From assembly GCA_963816955.1 (NCBI GenBank), contig CAWFME010000005.1, forward strand, positions 682,001-746,000: a stretch of 64,000 nt of DNA. Reading direction: 5' to 3'. This DNA comes from DATFQI01 sp963816955. GTDB lineage: Bacteria > Actinomycetota > Thermoleophilia > Solirubrobacterales > Solirubrobacteraceae. Below are positions 9,701 to 17,783 of the stretch, one piece after another; position 1 is the stretch's first letter; the number at the start of each line of letters is the position of its first letter. The notes under the pieces were generated by a model that saw only the letters and a list, made by a program, of their open reading frames with translations, did not search any database and had not been told where the DNA came from. The position numbers were made by a program, and so were the translations under genes.

Positions 9701-12700
9701 GCCCGGCTGGTCTCGCCGAACGCGGTCGTGCAGTCACCGGACGGCCGGATCCTCGTCACCGACGCCGGGCACGAGCGGATCCGCAGCATCGAGACGGACG
9801 GCTCGATTCGCAGCGTCGCCGGGGGCGGCGACGCGAGCGGCAACGGCTCTGCGGCCACCGACACCGGCGTGCCGACGCCCACTGGCCTGGCCGCAGCTCC
9901 GAACGGCGACTTCTACGTCGCCAGCGAGCTCTCTCCCCACGTGATGCGCGGGCACCTCCTACTGGAGGGGTTCAGCGACGGCGACATCCTCATCGCGTCC
10001 GAGGACGGGACGCGCATCTACCAGTTCACGCCCGAGGGGCGTCACGTGCGCACGCGCGAGGCCCTCACGGGGGGTGTGATCCACGAGTTCGCCTACGACA
10101 GCGCCGGGCGACTGGGCGGGGTGTCGGATCCGCAGGGCCCACTCCTGACGATCGAGCGCGACGGCGATGGTGATCCGACCGGCATCGTGGCGCGCGGCGG
10201 CGCCGAGACGACGCTCGCGCTCGACGGCAACGGCTTGCTGAGCTCGGTCGAGAACCCCGCGGGCGACGCGATCGGGTTGACGTACGCCGCGGGCGGCCTG
10301 CTCACCGGATTGGAGGAGCCGAGCGGCGACCTGCACGGGTTCGAGTACGACGAGCTCGGGCGCCTGAAGCGCGACGAGGGGCCCGGTGGCATGGTCAAGA
10401 CGCTCGCGCGAACGCAGACCGAATTCGGCAACCAGGTCACGGTCACGACCGGTGGCGGCCGGACGTGGACGTACCTCGACGAGCTGTTCGACAGCGGGAG
10501 CCGGCGCATGACGGTGACCGACCCGGCGGGCGCGATCACGCGGAGCACATTCCTCACCGACGGCGGGCGCATCGAGGCCCTCCCGACCGGCGAGGTCGTC
10601 GAGATCGAGACCGGCCCCGATCCCAGGTTCGGCATGCAGGCGCCGGTCGGCCGTCGCGAGGTGTCCACGACCCCTGACGGGCTGACACGCACGGTCTTCC
10701 GTACCCGCGAGGTGACGGTGGACGACGAGACGCTCACCGAGCTCGAGGACACGATCGACGTCAACGGGCGGGTGACGACGCGCCGGTACGAGGACGCCGC
10801 CGGGCCGGGAGGCGAGCTGTCGATGAGCTCGCCGGCCGGGCGCGGCTGGACGAGCAAGCTCGACAACCAAGGCCGCGTCACCGAGACGACGGCGGCGGAC
10901 GGCAAGCTCCCGGTCGCGGTCGCGTACGGGAGCAACGGCGAGATCGGGTCGGTCACGCAGGGCACGCGGGTCGCGACCTACGGCTACGACGCGCGCCACC
11001 GCCTGCAGACGCGGACCGACGCGCTGGGCAACGTGTTCGCGTACGCCTACGACGAGGCCGACCGGCGCACGGGCTTCACCGTTGACGGCCGCACGTGGAC
11101 GACCGCGTACGACGACGACGGCGAGCGCTCGTCGTCGGAGACGCCGCTCGGGCACGACTACGGCTTCACGTCGACGCCTGACGGGTTCGCCGACACGATG
11201 TCGCTCCCCGGAAGCGGCGTCTACGACACCGCATACTCGACCGACCGCCTGCGCACCGGCCGGACCGAGCCGAGCGGCGCCGCGCAGACGTGGACGGTGG
11301 ACGCGCCGGGGCGGCTTGCCGGGGTGTCGAGTCCGGAGACCGCTGCGGCGTTCGCGTACGTGGACGAGACGCAGCTTCTCGGGTCGACGACGTGGAACAC
11401 GGGCGGCGGCGCGGCCGAGCAGACGCTCGCGATGACCTACGACGGCCTGCTGCCGAAGACGGCACTTCTCAGCGGCGCCGCGGCCGGCGAGTTCACGTAC
11501 ACGTCGGACGACGACCACCAGCTGTCGGGATGGTCGCTCGAGGCGGCGGGCGAGTCGCGCGATCACCCGATCGTGCGCGACGACGACCGGCTCGTTGTCG
11601 AGGAGGGCCCGTGGACGATCTCGCGCGACGCCGACAGCGGTGAGACGCGGGAGATCACCGATGGCACGTCGACGGTCTCGAGCGCTCACAACGGCTTCGG
11701 CGAGTTCGACGAGCGCACCGTCTCCTCCGGCGCGACCGAGGCCTACCGGCTTGAGATCGACCGCGACGATGCCGGGCGGATCTCGGAGCGCCGCGAGACC
11801 GTCGGCGGCACGCTCCACACGTTCGACTACGCCTATGACGACTCCGGCGCCCTGCTCACCGTCGAGCGCGACGCCGTCGTGGTCGAGTCTTGGTCGTACG
11901 ACGCCAACGGCAACCGCACGACCGGCGGCGCGGCGTACGACTCACAGGACCGCCTGACGTCGGGCGGGCGCACATTCGACGCCGACGGGTTCCTCAACCT
12001 GCGCGGCGCGGACGACTTCGACTACGGGCGCCGCGGCGAGCTTCTGCGGGCGCAGGTCGCCGGTCACGACATCGCTTTCGACTACGACGGGCTCGGGCGG
12101 CTCGTGCGCCGCGCGGACGACGCCGACGTCACGCAGTTCCTCTACGGCAGCCCCGACGACCCGCTGCGCGTGACCGCGTCGATCGACGAGGCCGGCGATC
12201 TGACGACGTACTACTACGACGACGCCGGGGCGCTCCACGGGCTCGACCGTGAGGGCGACCGGTACGCCGTCGGCAGCGACCAGATCGGCACGCCGCGCGT
12301 CGTCACCGACGCCGCTGGCGCGATCGTCAAGAGCGTCGAGCGCGACTCGTGGGGCGCAGTGCTGTCCCAGACGGGTGGCGCGTTCGAGCTGCCGATCGGG
12401 TTCGCGGGCGGGATCGAGGATCCCGTGACGGGGCTGGTGCGGTTCGGCTATCGCGACTACGAGCTCGCCGTCGGGCGCTGGACCGCGCGCGACCCGAGCT
12501 TCTTCGCCGGGAGCCCATTCAACCTCTACATGTACGCCGCGAACGATCCGGTGTCGCTGCGCGACCCGACCGGCCTCGTCTGCGTCGGCGCCAGCGGGTA
12601 CGCGGGCATCGGCGGCGGCCTCGAGATCTGTTACGACCCGTTCGGCGACAAGGGAGTCGGCATGTGCGCGGAGGCCGGCACCGGCGCCGGCGCCGGCTTC

Positions 12701-12955
12701 GGCCTCGACCTGTTCGGCCAGCCCGAGAACAACACGCGGCTGTTCTACGAGATCAACGGCGACGTCGGGCCGTTTGGCGCCGGTATCGGCTGGGAGGTCG
12801 ACTCATGCGGCCGCTGGCGGTACGTGGGCAGCGGCGGAGCGGGCGTCGTCGGCGGGAAGTTCGAGGGCTGGGAGCCCGGCGTCGAGGTGGAGGCCGGCGC
12901 GGACTTCGGCGTGAAGTTCGGGGTCAAGTGGTGCACGACAGGCGGTGGTTGGTGA
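6701..12955 (+). CDS. Giant secreted NHL/RHS (YD-repeat) cell-surface protein
   Basis: This 2084-residue protein begins with a signal peptide (1-28, ending AVAAAAKP) and a CARDB-like beta domain to about 140. A Pro/Gly linker and a carboxypeptidase-regulatory-like domain (about 232-300) follow. Five or six NHL propeller repeats lie at about 752-1080 (ADTNNERIRRVEPDG, ADTGNNRIRRVDAGG). YD/RHS repeats run from about 1107 to 1850. The RHS-associated core closes with GYRDYELAVGRW, NLYMYAANDPVSLRDPTG near 1955. The last 125 residues are glycine-rich with several Cys and differ from known toxin tips I can recall. RHS proteins form hollow shells that carry C-terminal effectors. The start lacks a ribosome site. 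The stop overlaps the next gene's GTG. Confidence 0.92.
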   Translation: MRARRGAIVVIWWCALGLCAGSDAVAAAAKPVVSVSAPAKAFAGDRLNVAVSVRNAARATKLTVRLSTDARLSPSDAVLARANLPAIKPRKRSRRSLRVRLPATLRAARHYLIVCVARTRRPRIRQRCSKRRITVSRRPGIVNVGPPLGPLPAPAGGPGIGGSSDPGPGGGGPTNDPGPQPPAPGPQDAAAAEPSTLATALPRAQPTSLREATSFLYTGSDAIQTGVAAGTIDERRVAILRGTVRDRAGASIGGVRVRIADHPELGRTATQADGGYDIAVNGGGPLTLVFERAGYISAQRLVDAPWEDYAEVDPVVLIPYSAKSTLIDTDTAVAVAVGDAVTDDRGTRSPALVFAAGTQATMTLPNGSTESISQLRVRITEYTQGASGPEAMPAQLPPSSAYTYAVELSVDEAVDAGATRVTFDRPVAFYTDNFLDLPVGRAMPIGSYDREAERWEGSPDGRVVKIVGESAGAATVDGDGDGVADTRAALTALGLDDAELQSLATLYDPGVELWRVELTHFSPLDCNPLLGTDGAVDPDNEQPPGDFGDPCPPDSGSMISCITQVLAEELRITGSRHSLYYRSDRVAGRTASRTLDIPVTGDDLPPPSADLRRILLEVHVAGRVFTEEFPEGEIEPNMVHQFTWDGEDAYDRPVQGAQTATVRIGYVYGFFYQSAGESPETWALLGTVFLGSSPFENASWQEYEVEIGTYDTSGVGLGGWVLDVLHAYDPTSRRLYLGSGDQRLVDATDVTVLETIAGVPSEAGFAGDGGPALEARLDAPHGLALAPDGTTYVADTNNERIRRVEPDGTIETHAGNGAFGFAGDGGAATAAKLASPRGVAVGPDGEVYIADTGNNRIRRVDAGGDIDTVAGGGDPADDLGDDGPATDARLSAPAAVAVAPDGRLVIADTFHHRLRMVSTSGQITTIAGDGNAGSGGDGGPAAQARLRFPRAVSFDPNGNVLVADSGNGRVRRIAADGRITTIAGGGDPADGVGDGGPATSARLVSPNAVVQSPDGRILVTDAGHERIRSIETDGSIRSVAGGGDASGNGSAATDTGVPTPTGLAAAPNGDFYVASELSPHVMRGHLLLEGFSDGDILIASEDGTRIYQFTPEGRHVRTREALTGGVIHEFAYDSAGRLGGVSDPQGPLLTIERDGDGDPTGIVARGGAETTLALDGNGLLSSVENPAGDAIGLTYAAGGLLTGLEEPSGDLHGFEYDELGRLKRDEGPGGMVKTLARTQTEFGNQVTVTTGGGRTWTYLDELFDSGSRRMTVTDPAGAITRSTFLTDGGRIEALPTGEVVEIETGPDPRFGMQAPVGRREVSTTPDGLTRTVFRTREVTVDDETLTELEDTIDVNGRVTTRRYEDAAGPGGELSMSSPAGRGWTSKLDNQGRVTETTAADGKLPVAVAYGSNGEIGSVTQGTRVATYGYDARHRLQTRTDALGNVFAYAYDEADRRTGFTVDGRTWTTAYDDDGERSSSETPLGHDYGFTSTPDGFADTMSLPGSGVYDTAYSTDRLRTGRTEPSGAAQTWTVDAPGRLAGVSSPETAAAFAYVDETQLLGSTTWNTGGGAAEQTLAMTYDGLLPKTALLSGAAAGEFTYTSDDDHQLSGWSLEAAGESRDHPIVRDDDRLVVEEGPWTISRDADSGETREITDGTSTVSSAHNGFGEFDERTVSSGATEAYRLEIDRDDAGRISERRETVGGTLHTFDYAYDDSGALLTVERDAVVVESWSYDANGNRTTGGAAYDSQDRLTSGGRTFDADGFLNLRGADDFDYGRRGELLRAQVAGHDIAFDYDGLGRLVRRADDADVTQFLYGSPDDPLRVTASIDEAGDLTTYYYDDAGALHGLDREGDRYAVGSDQIGTPRVVTDAAGAIVKSVERDSWGAVLSQTGGAFELPIGFAGGIEDPVTGLVRFGYRDYELAVGRWTARDPSFFAGSPFNLYMYAANDPVSLRDPTGLVCVGASGYAGIGGGLEICYDPFGDKGVGMCAEAGTGAGAGFGLDLFGQPENNTRLFYEINGDVGPFGAGIGWEVDSCGRWRYVGSGGAGVVGGKFEGWEPGVEVEAGADFGVKFGVKWCTTGGGW

Positions 12956-14430
12956 TACGTCGGTTGCTGCTCGCCACCGTAGTCGCGTTCGTGCTCACGC
13001 CTAGCGTCGCGGCTGCCGTGTGCACGGTCAGCTGGGACGACGGCGCCGCCGACCGGCTGTGGAGCAGCGCCGCGAACTGGGCCGGCGACACCGTTCCGGG
13101 CACGTCGGCCGAGGTCTGCATCGGCTCGCTGGCCGGCGACCCGGTCGTGATGGACACGGACGTGACGGTGTCCACGGTCGAGACCGAGCACCCGGTCGAG
13201 ATCCGCGAGACGTTCACGGGCACGCTCGCGGATGGCGCCTACACGCTCGCCGACAGCTCGTCCCTGGTCGGCGCGACGATCGGCGCGGCGAGCGTCACTG
13301 TCCCGCCCGGTTTGACCGCTTCGATGGTGGGTGGCGTGATCGGTGAGGGCAGCGCGGTCGAAGGCGACGGCGACCTCGTCATCGCCACGCCCGGGCCGAC
13401 GACGTGGACCGGTGGGACGATGGGCGGCGCCGGCATGACGCAGGTCGCGCCAGGTGCGTCGCTGGTCATCGACGGCGGCCTGCCGGCGATCGGGTCCGCT
13501 GGGTTTGCGTTCAGCGTCGCGCTTCTCGACCAGCGACATCTGTCGAATCGCGGCTCGATGACATGGCAGAGCGGGCTAGTGGTGCTTGCCGACAGCTCGA
13601 CGTTCGAGAACCGCGGGACGCTCTCGCTCGTCGCGCCGTCGTCCCAGTGGGTCGGGGGTACCGTCGTCAACACAGGCCTGATCGCGAAGACCGGGACGAA
13701 CACGGTCGACTTCAACGCGGTCGACAACGACGGGACGATCAGCGTCACGCGGGGCGAGCTGCGGTTCGGCGCCTCGCTGCTGTCGACGGTCGACAGCCGC
13801 GTCGAGCTCGAGCTCGGCGGCACGGCGGGCGGGACCCAGCACGGTCTCGTATCGGCGCATTCGTTCGTCGGCGTCGTGAGGCTGAGCGGGACGCTCGCGG
13901 TGACGCTCAGCTCTGGCTACACGCCGGTCGACGGTGACGCGTTCGACATCGTCGAGGGAATGCTCGTGAAGGGCCAGTTCGCGGCGTACGAGGGCCTGGC
14001 GCGCGACGGCGGCATGTCACTCGTGCCGAGCTACACCGCGACGAAGGGGACGCTGACGGCGACGAGCGCGCACGGCCGGAGCCTGGCCCCGGACGCGCCG
14101 GCCGAGGGACTCTTCGCCAGCGCGGCGCTGCCGCCCCCGCGCATCGCCCCGCCGCTCATCGCGCGCAACGACGTCGTGCGACGCCGAGCCCGCCGCGTGC
14201 TGCGCTTCGGCGGCCTGCTCGCGAACGACTCCTCCCCGGCCGGAACGCGCGTCGAGCTGATCGGCCGCCCGCGCCGGACATCGGTCCGGCTCGATTCGAG
14301 GACCGGCGCCCTGCGCATCCGGGTGCGGCCACGCGCGCCGCGCGTCCTAGTGCTCCGCTATCGCCTGGTCGGCCCGGACGGCCACCGGTCGCTCGCGGCG
14401 ACGGTCCGAATCAGGCTTGGGCGGCGCTAG
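12952..14430 (+). CDS. Secreted beta-strand-repeat protein coupled to the RHS gene
   Basis: A GTG overlapping the RHS stop (GTGA) opens a 492-residue frame. It starts with a signal peptide (IRRLLLATVVAFVLTPSVAAA). The mature N-terminus has the W...NW...P pattern (DRLWSSAANWAGDTVPGTSA) common in secreted adhesin-like beta-solenoids. Repetitive G/T/V-rich strands follow, as in autotransporter-associated repeats. The C-terminal 120 residues (LRFGGLLANDSSPAGTRVEL) resemble Ig/cadherin-like tails with the LANDS signature. Translational coupling to the RHS gene suggests the two are made together and act at the cell surface. It is not an obvious immunity protein, since it is exported. No enzymatic motif is seen. 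Confidence 0.75.
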   Translation: MIRRLLLATVVAFVLTPSVAAAVCTVSWDDGAADRLWSSAANWAGDTVPGTSAEVCIGSLAGDPVVMDTDVTVSTVETEHPVEIRETFTGTLADGAYTLADSSSLVGATIGAASVTVPPGLTASMVGGVIGEGSAVEGDGDLVIATPGPTTWTGGTMGGAGMTQVAPGASLVIDGGLPAIGSAGFAFSVALLDQRHLSNRGSMTWQSGLVVLADSSTFENRGTLSLVAPSSQWVGGTVVNTGLIAKTGTNTVDFNAVDNDGTISVTRGELRFGASLLSTVDSRVELELGGTAGGTQHGLVSAHSFVGVVRLSGTLAVTLSSGYTPVDGDAFDIVEGMLVKGQFAAYEGLARDGGMSLVPSYTATKGTLTATSAHGRSLAPDAPAEGLFASAALPPPRIAPPLIARNDVVRRRARRVLRFGGLLANDSSPAGTRVELIGRPRRTSVRLDSRTGALRIRVRPRAPRVLVLRYRLVGPDGHRSLAATVRIRLGRR

Positions 14431-14729
14431 TTGTCCTGCCTTGAGAGGTTGTGTGCGCGGCTGATCGGGGGCCGGCCGCCGATCCCGGAGTGGGGTCTGC
14501 GCTGGTTGTAGTGCGCGAGCCAGTGTGGCAGCGCGGCGTTGCGGGCGGCGTGGTTGCGGTAGCGGACGCCCTTGGCCCATTCGCGTTCCATCGTTTGGTG
14601 GAAGCGCTCGACCTTGCCGTTCCAGCGTGGCGTGTTGGGCGGCGTGACGATCTGACGGACCTGATGGGCGGCGAGCAGCTCGGCGAGTGAGCGGTTCCGG
14701 GTGTAGCTCCAGGCGCCGTCGGTCATCAC
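14427..14729 (-). pseudogene. IS481-type transposase, C-terminal fragment
   Basis: One hundred residues match the end of the rve integrase core of IS481/IS3-like transposases: TDGAWSYTRNRSLAELL, then TPPNTPRWNGKVERFHQTM with the catalytic Glu, then HYNQRRPHSGIGGRPP. The N-terminal helix-turn-helix and first catalytic Asp are missing; the frame stops making sense beyond 14729. Its last four bases overlap the end of the secreted-protein gene, so insertion or deletion has brought the two ends together. Confidence 0.85.
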
Positions 14730-15060
14730 TCGTCGTGGAAGTAGTCGTGGCCGAGTGCGTCGCGCTTCTCCGCAACTGACCCCCGACGCCGGACCCCCAG
14801 CCGTTCCCCGCTGCTACTGACCGGAGCCAGCGCCTGCGCAAGGAGGAGGCCACGGCCATCCGCCAACGGCAAAGCTACGCCGCCGGGGTCCAACCGAGCG
14901 ATCGCGCGCCGGAGCTGCTCCGCCCTCGGCCTACGGCCTCGGGCTCCACAGCACCGGCGACACCACTCTCGCTGGCGCACCACCCGCTTCCTCGAGCCCG
15001 CCGAGGTGGCCCACTTTTCACCCGGCGAAACTGGCCCACATTTCAACCGGCCTTGACAGT
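14730..15060. mobile_element. IS21-type insertion sequence end (remnant)
   Basis: Two near-identical 19-base units lie 25 bases apart: TGGCCCACTTTTCACCCGG at 15007-15025 and TGGCCCACATTTCAACCGG at 15032-15050. CTTGACA follows at 15052-15058. Multiple spaced terminal repeats of this wording are typical of IS21-family ends. No istA or istB reading frame survives; the preceding 270 bases are unassignable debris between this end and the IS481 fragment. Confidence 0.6.
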
Positions 15061-15229
15061 CGTCCTCAGAGAGTCGGGCGGGCTCGACACGAGTCGGAGT
15101 GGTACGGTCGGCCATCGAGGATCGGGGTCCCGAACGAGGTCACCGACACAGCAGAAGCGACCCCGCCTGAGCCGCACTCAACTGCTCGACTTTGGCTCTA
15201 CAGCGCCGAATCTAGGCCCTTGCGGACCA

Positions 15230-15276
<47 letters not shown>

Positions 15277-15351
15277 GAAGGCCTGCATCACCACCGGGCT
15301 CTGGCTACGGAGTCCCGAAACGGTTAGCGCTGTGTTCGGCGAAGGCGGCGT

Positions 15352-16287
15352 TCAGCGGCAGGGATTCGCGTAGCCGAGGTCGCGCCCGCTCGGCTGGTCG
15401 GCCCCGCGGGCGCACGATGCGCCGGCGTGCGGGTCGAGGTCGAGCAGGGGCCGGGTCCCCCCGTCCAGCGGGAGCCGCTCGTAGACGAGGAACTCGGTCT
15501 CGAAGCCGAGCGTCGTCCCGTCGCGCGTCACCGTCCAGCGCTGCGAGCGCGGCAGGTACGTGTCCTCGTCGACGACGTACTCGAAGCGCTGCACGCCGTC
15601 CTCGCCGGAGTTCTCCTCCGAGACGATCCGGTACCCGCCGGGCGCGCGGCCGGCCGCCTCGAGCGCGCCCCGCTCCTCGAGCGCCCGCAGCGTCGCGCCC
15701 GGGTCCGCGGCGGGGTCAAGGTGCGGCAGCCCGGCGGCGGCGGCGCCGCGGCCGATGCCCTCCGCGATCAACCGGTCCTCAGCGGCGACGTAGCGCAGGA
15801 CGCTCCCGACCCCGCCGCTCGGCGGCCGGACGCCGGCGGTGTCCTCGAGCAGCCGGCCGCGCCCGCCTTCGACGTCCTCGTAGGCCCGCTCGTGGAAGCG
15901 GCCGTCGGACGCGAACCAGGACTCCAGGACGAACGGCCCGACGGTCGCGCCCTCGACGTTCCCGACGCCTCGCTTGCGCTGCACGACGTGGAACACCGAG
16001 TCGTCCTGCGCGAGCGCCGCGGCCGAGCGGGCCGCGACCGCCTCCGGTGCGCCGGAGCCGGCGAGCCCGAAGGCGACGAACGCGACCGCCGCGATGCACG
16101 TCGCTGCGGCGGCCGCGACGAGCGGGCCCCGCCGCCGGGCGCGCGCGGGCTCCGCCGCCGGCGGCTCGGCCAGGAGCCGCACGAGTAGGGCGTCCGCCTC
16201 CCGCTGCGCGGTCGCGTCGAGCCGCTCGCCGTCGCGCAGCGGGTCCGCCGCCGCGAGCTGGTCCATCAGGTCCGTGTCAGCGCGCAT
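15352..16287 (-). CDS. Membrane protein, probable anti-sigma factor
   Basis: The 311-residue protein has a charged cytoplasmic N-terminus (about 1-50), one transmembrane segment at about 54-76 (VAAAAATCIAAVAFVAFGLAG) and a long exported domain (FHVVQRKRGVGN, RFEYVVDEDTYLPRSQRW). Its start lies eleven bases inside the ECF sigma gene's end, a coupling typical of sigma/anti-sigma pairs. The exported domain resembles those of actinobacterial membrane-anchored regulators rather than zinc-binding ZAS proteins; no HxxxCxxC motif is present. It would hold the sigma factor inactive until an envelope signal arrives. That role is inferred from order and topology. Confidence 0.7.
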   Translation of the reverse strand: MRADTDLMDQLAAADPLRDGERLDATAQREADALLVRLLAEPPAAEPARARRRGPLVAAAAATCIAAVAFVAFGLAGSGAPEAVAARSAAALAQDDSVFHVVQRKRGVGNVEGATVGPFVLESWFASDGRFHERAYEDVEGGRGRLLEDTAGVRPPSGGVGSVLRYVAAEDRLIAEGIGRGAAAAGLPHLDPAADPGATLRALEERGALEAAGRAPGGYRIVSEENSGEDGVQRFEYVVDEDTYLPRSQRWTVTRDGTTLGFETEFLVYERLPLDGGTRPLLDLDPHAGASCARGADQPSGRDLGYANPCR

Positions 16288-16813
16288 CGCCTACCTCCAG
16301 TGTCCGCGGCGCCGTGCCGGGCGCCTGCTCCAGTCGGGCGACCTCCGCCGCGAGCTTCGCGCGCGCTCGATGCAGCCGGACCGCGAAGGTCCCGGCGCTG
16401 CAGCCGGCGGCGCGCGCCGCGCGGGCGCCCGTCAGGCCGTGCCACGCGACCAGCGTCAGCGCCTCCCGGTGCTGCTCGGAGAGCCCGGCGAGCGCCGCAC
16501 GCATGAGCTCGGCCTCCCCCACGCGGGCCTCCGGCTCGCCGGCGGGCGCGGACGTGGCGGCGACGCGCGCGGCGAGCGCCGCGCGGCGGTCCGCTGAGCG
16601 CCGCTCGTTGGCGAGCACCCGCCGGGCGACGCCGTAGAGCCACGGCAACGCGTCCGCGGGCACGTCGTCGAGCCGCCGCCAGGCGACCAGGAACGTCTCC
16701 GCCACGGCGTCCTGCGCGACGTCTCGCGGCGCGCGGCGCAGCGCGTACGCCCGCACCGCGGGGTAGTGGCCGCGAAACAGCTGCTCGAACCTGTCCTGAC
16801 GCGTCGGCTCCAT
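16277..16813 (-). CDS. ECF-type RNA polymerase sigma factor
   Basis: This 178-residue protein has sigma region 2 (about 10-75; DAVAETFLVAWRRLDDVP, then LPWLYGVARRVLANERR) and region 4 (about 110-165; LSEQHREALTLVAWHGL, then GTFAVRLHRARAKL). It redirects RNA polymerase to a small regulon, often envelope-stress genes. The overlapping downstream membrane protein is its likely antagonist. The pair lies between att-like copies 3 and 4, so it may be element cargo or the original chromosomal flank. Confidence 0.9.
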   Translation of the reverse strand: MEPTRQDRFEQLFRGHYPAVRAYALRRAPRDVAQDAVAETFLVAWRRLDDVPADALPWLYGVARRVLANERRSADRRAALAARVAATSAPAGEPEARVGEAELMRAALAGLSEQHREALTLVAWHGLTGARAARAAGCSAGTFAVRLHRARAKLAAEVARLEQAPGTAPRTLEVGDAR

Positions 16814-16855
16814 TAGCGAGTCCTCTGCCCGTCTATGTTCGGCAGCGCGCGGCGA

Positions 16856-16964
16856 TTACATCCGCAGCGGCACGGCGACCGCGGGCCGCGCCGCGGCCTC
16901 GATCTCGGGCAGCTGCGCGGTGATCGCGATCCCGGCACTGCCCTGCCGCACGACGGCTGCTACC
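16856..16964 (-). pseudogene. C-terminal gene remnant ending at the att stub
   Basis: On the minus strand a frame reads VVAAVVRQGSAGIAITAQLP, continues to VAVPLRM and stops at 16856. The pattern resembles the last strand and helix of a LysR-type substrate-binding domain, but the match is too short to be sure. Going upstream, the frame runs into the 20-base tRNA-like stub, so the 5' part was probably lost in a recombination at that site. Confidence 0.35.
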
Positions 16965-16984
16965 ACGGAACCGAAGGTCAGAGG
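16965..16984 (+). repeat. att-like stub, copy 4
   Basis: The 20 bases ACGGAACCGAAGGTCAGAGG match the tRNA-Arg anticodon arm exactly and stop before the T-loop. The base context before it (CTAC) also echoes the tRNA. It sits between the gene remnant and the end of the ABC operon. It looks like a decayed attachment site and the outer edge of the accessory region. Confidence 0.6.
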
Positions 16985-17033
16985 CGACCGCCGCTCGGCG
17001 TGGAGCCAAGCGATGCGGGACATCGGCGCATCA

Positions 17034-17783
17034 TCACAGGCGCCCGCCCTCCAGCAACCGGCGCAGGAAGCGCTGCGTCTCGGGGTGCGAGGGCGCCTCC
17101 AGCAGCTGGGACGGCGGGCCGGACTCCACGATCCGGCCCTCGTGGAGGAAGTCCACGCGGTCCGCGACCTCGCGCGCGAAGCTCATCTCGTGGGTGGCGA
17201 TGACCATCGTCATGCCGCTCTCCTTGAGCTCGCGCAGCAGGCCGAGCACCTCGCCGACGAGGTCGGGATCGAGCGCGCTGGTGACCTCGTCGAGCAGCAG
17301 CGCGCGCGGCTCCCCCGCCAGCGCGCGGATGATCGCCACGCGCTGCTGCTGGCCGCCCGACAACCGATCGGGCCGGACGTCCTCGCGCCCCGCGAGCCCG
17401 AACCGCTCAAGCAGCTCGCGGGCCCGGGCCTCGGCCTCGGCGCGCGGGGTGCCGTGCGCGCGCACGGGCGCGAGCAACAGGTTCTCCAGCACGCTGAGGT
17501 GCGGGAAGAGGTTGAACGACTGGAACACCATCCCGAGCCGGCGGCGGACGGCGACCGGGTCCACGGACGGGTCGGTGATGACGTCGCCGTCGAGGAAGAC
17601 GTCGCCGTCATCGATCTCCTCGAGCAGGTCCATGCAGCGCAACAGCGTGGACTTGCCGGAGCCGCTGGCGCCGATCAGCGCGACCGCTTGGTGCGCGCGC
17701 ACCTCGAGGTCGATGCCCCGCAGGACGGGCGTCTCGCCGTAGGCCTTCGTCACACCGTAGACCGCCAGGACGGGCGGGCTCAA
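17034..17783 (-). CDS. Polar amino-acid ABC transporter, ATP-binding subunit
   Basis: This is the ATPase of a glutamine/histidine-type importer (GlnQ-like). Walker A is GASGSGKST, the Q-loop is FQSFNLFPH, the signature is LSGGQQQR, Walker B is RALLLDEVTS and the switch His is in ATHEMSF. The TTG start at 17783 overlaps the permease stop as TTGA and has GGAGGG seven bases upstream. The length of 249 residues is normal. It is last in a three-gene operon with the permease and binding protein. Confidence 0.94.
   Translation of the reverse strand: MSPPVLAVYGVTKAYGETPVLRGIDLEVRAHQAVALIGASGSGKSTLLRCMDLLEEIDDGDVFLDGDVITDPSVDPVAVRRRLGMVFQSFNLFPHLSVLENLLLAPVRAHGTPRAEAEARARELLERFGLAGREDVRPDRLSGGQQQRVAIIRALAGEPRALLLDEVTSALDPDLVGEVLGLLRELKESGMTMVIATHEMSFAREVADRVDFLHEGRIVESGPPSQLLEAPSHPETQRFLRRLLEGGRL

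Noticed and set aside
9959..11818. Long antisense open frames inside the RHS gene (also 7493-9529)
   Set aside because: The RHS frame has clear NHL and YD motifs; the antisense translations are Arg/Ala/Val-rich shadows of GC-biased codons.
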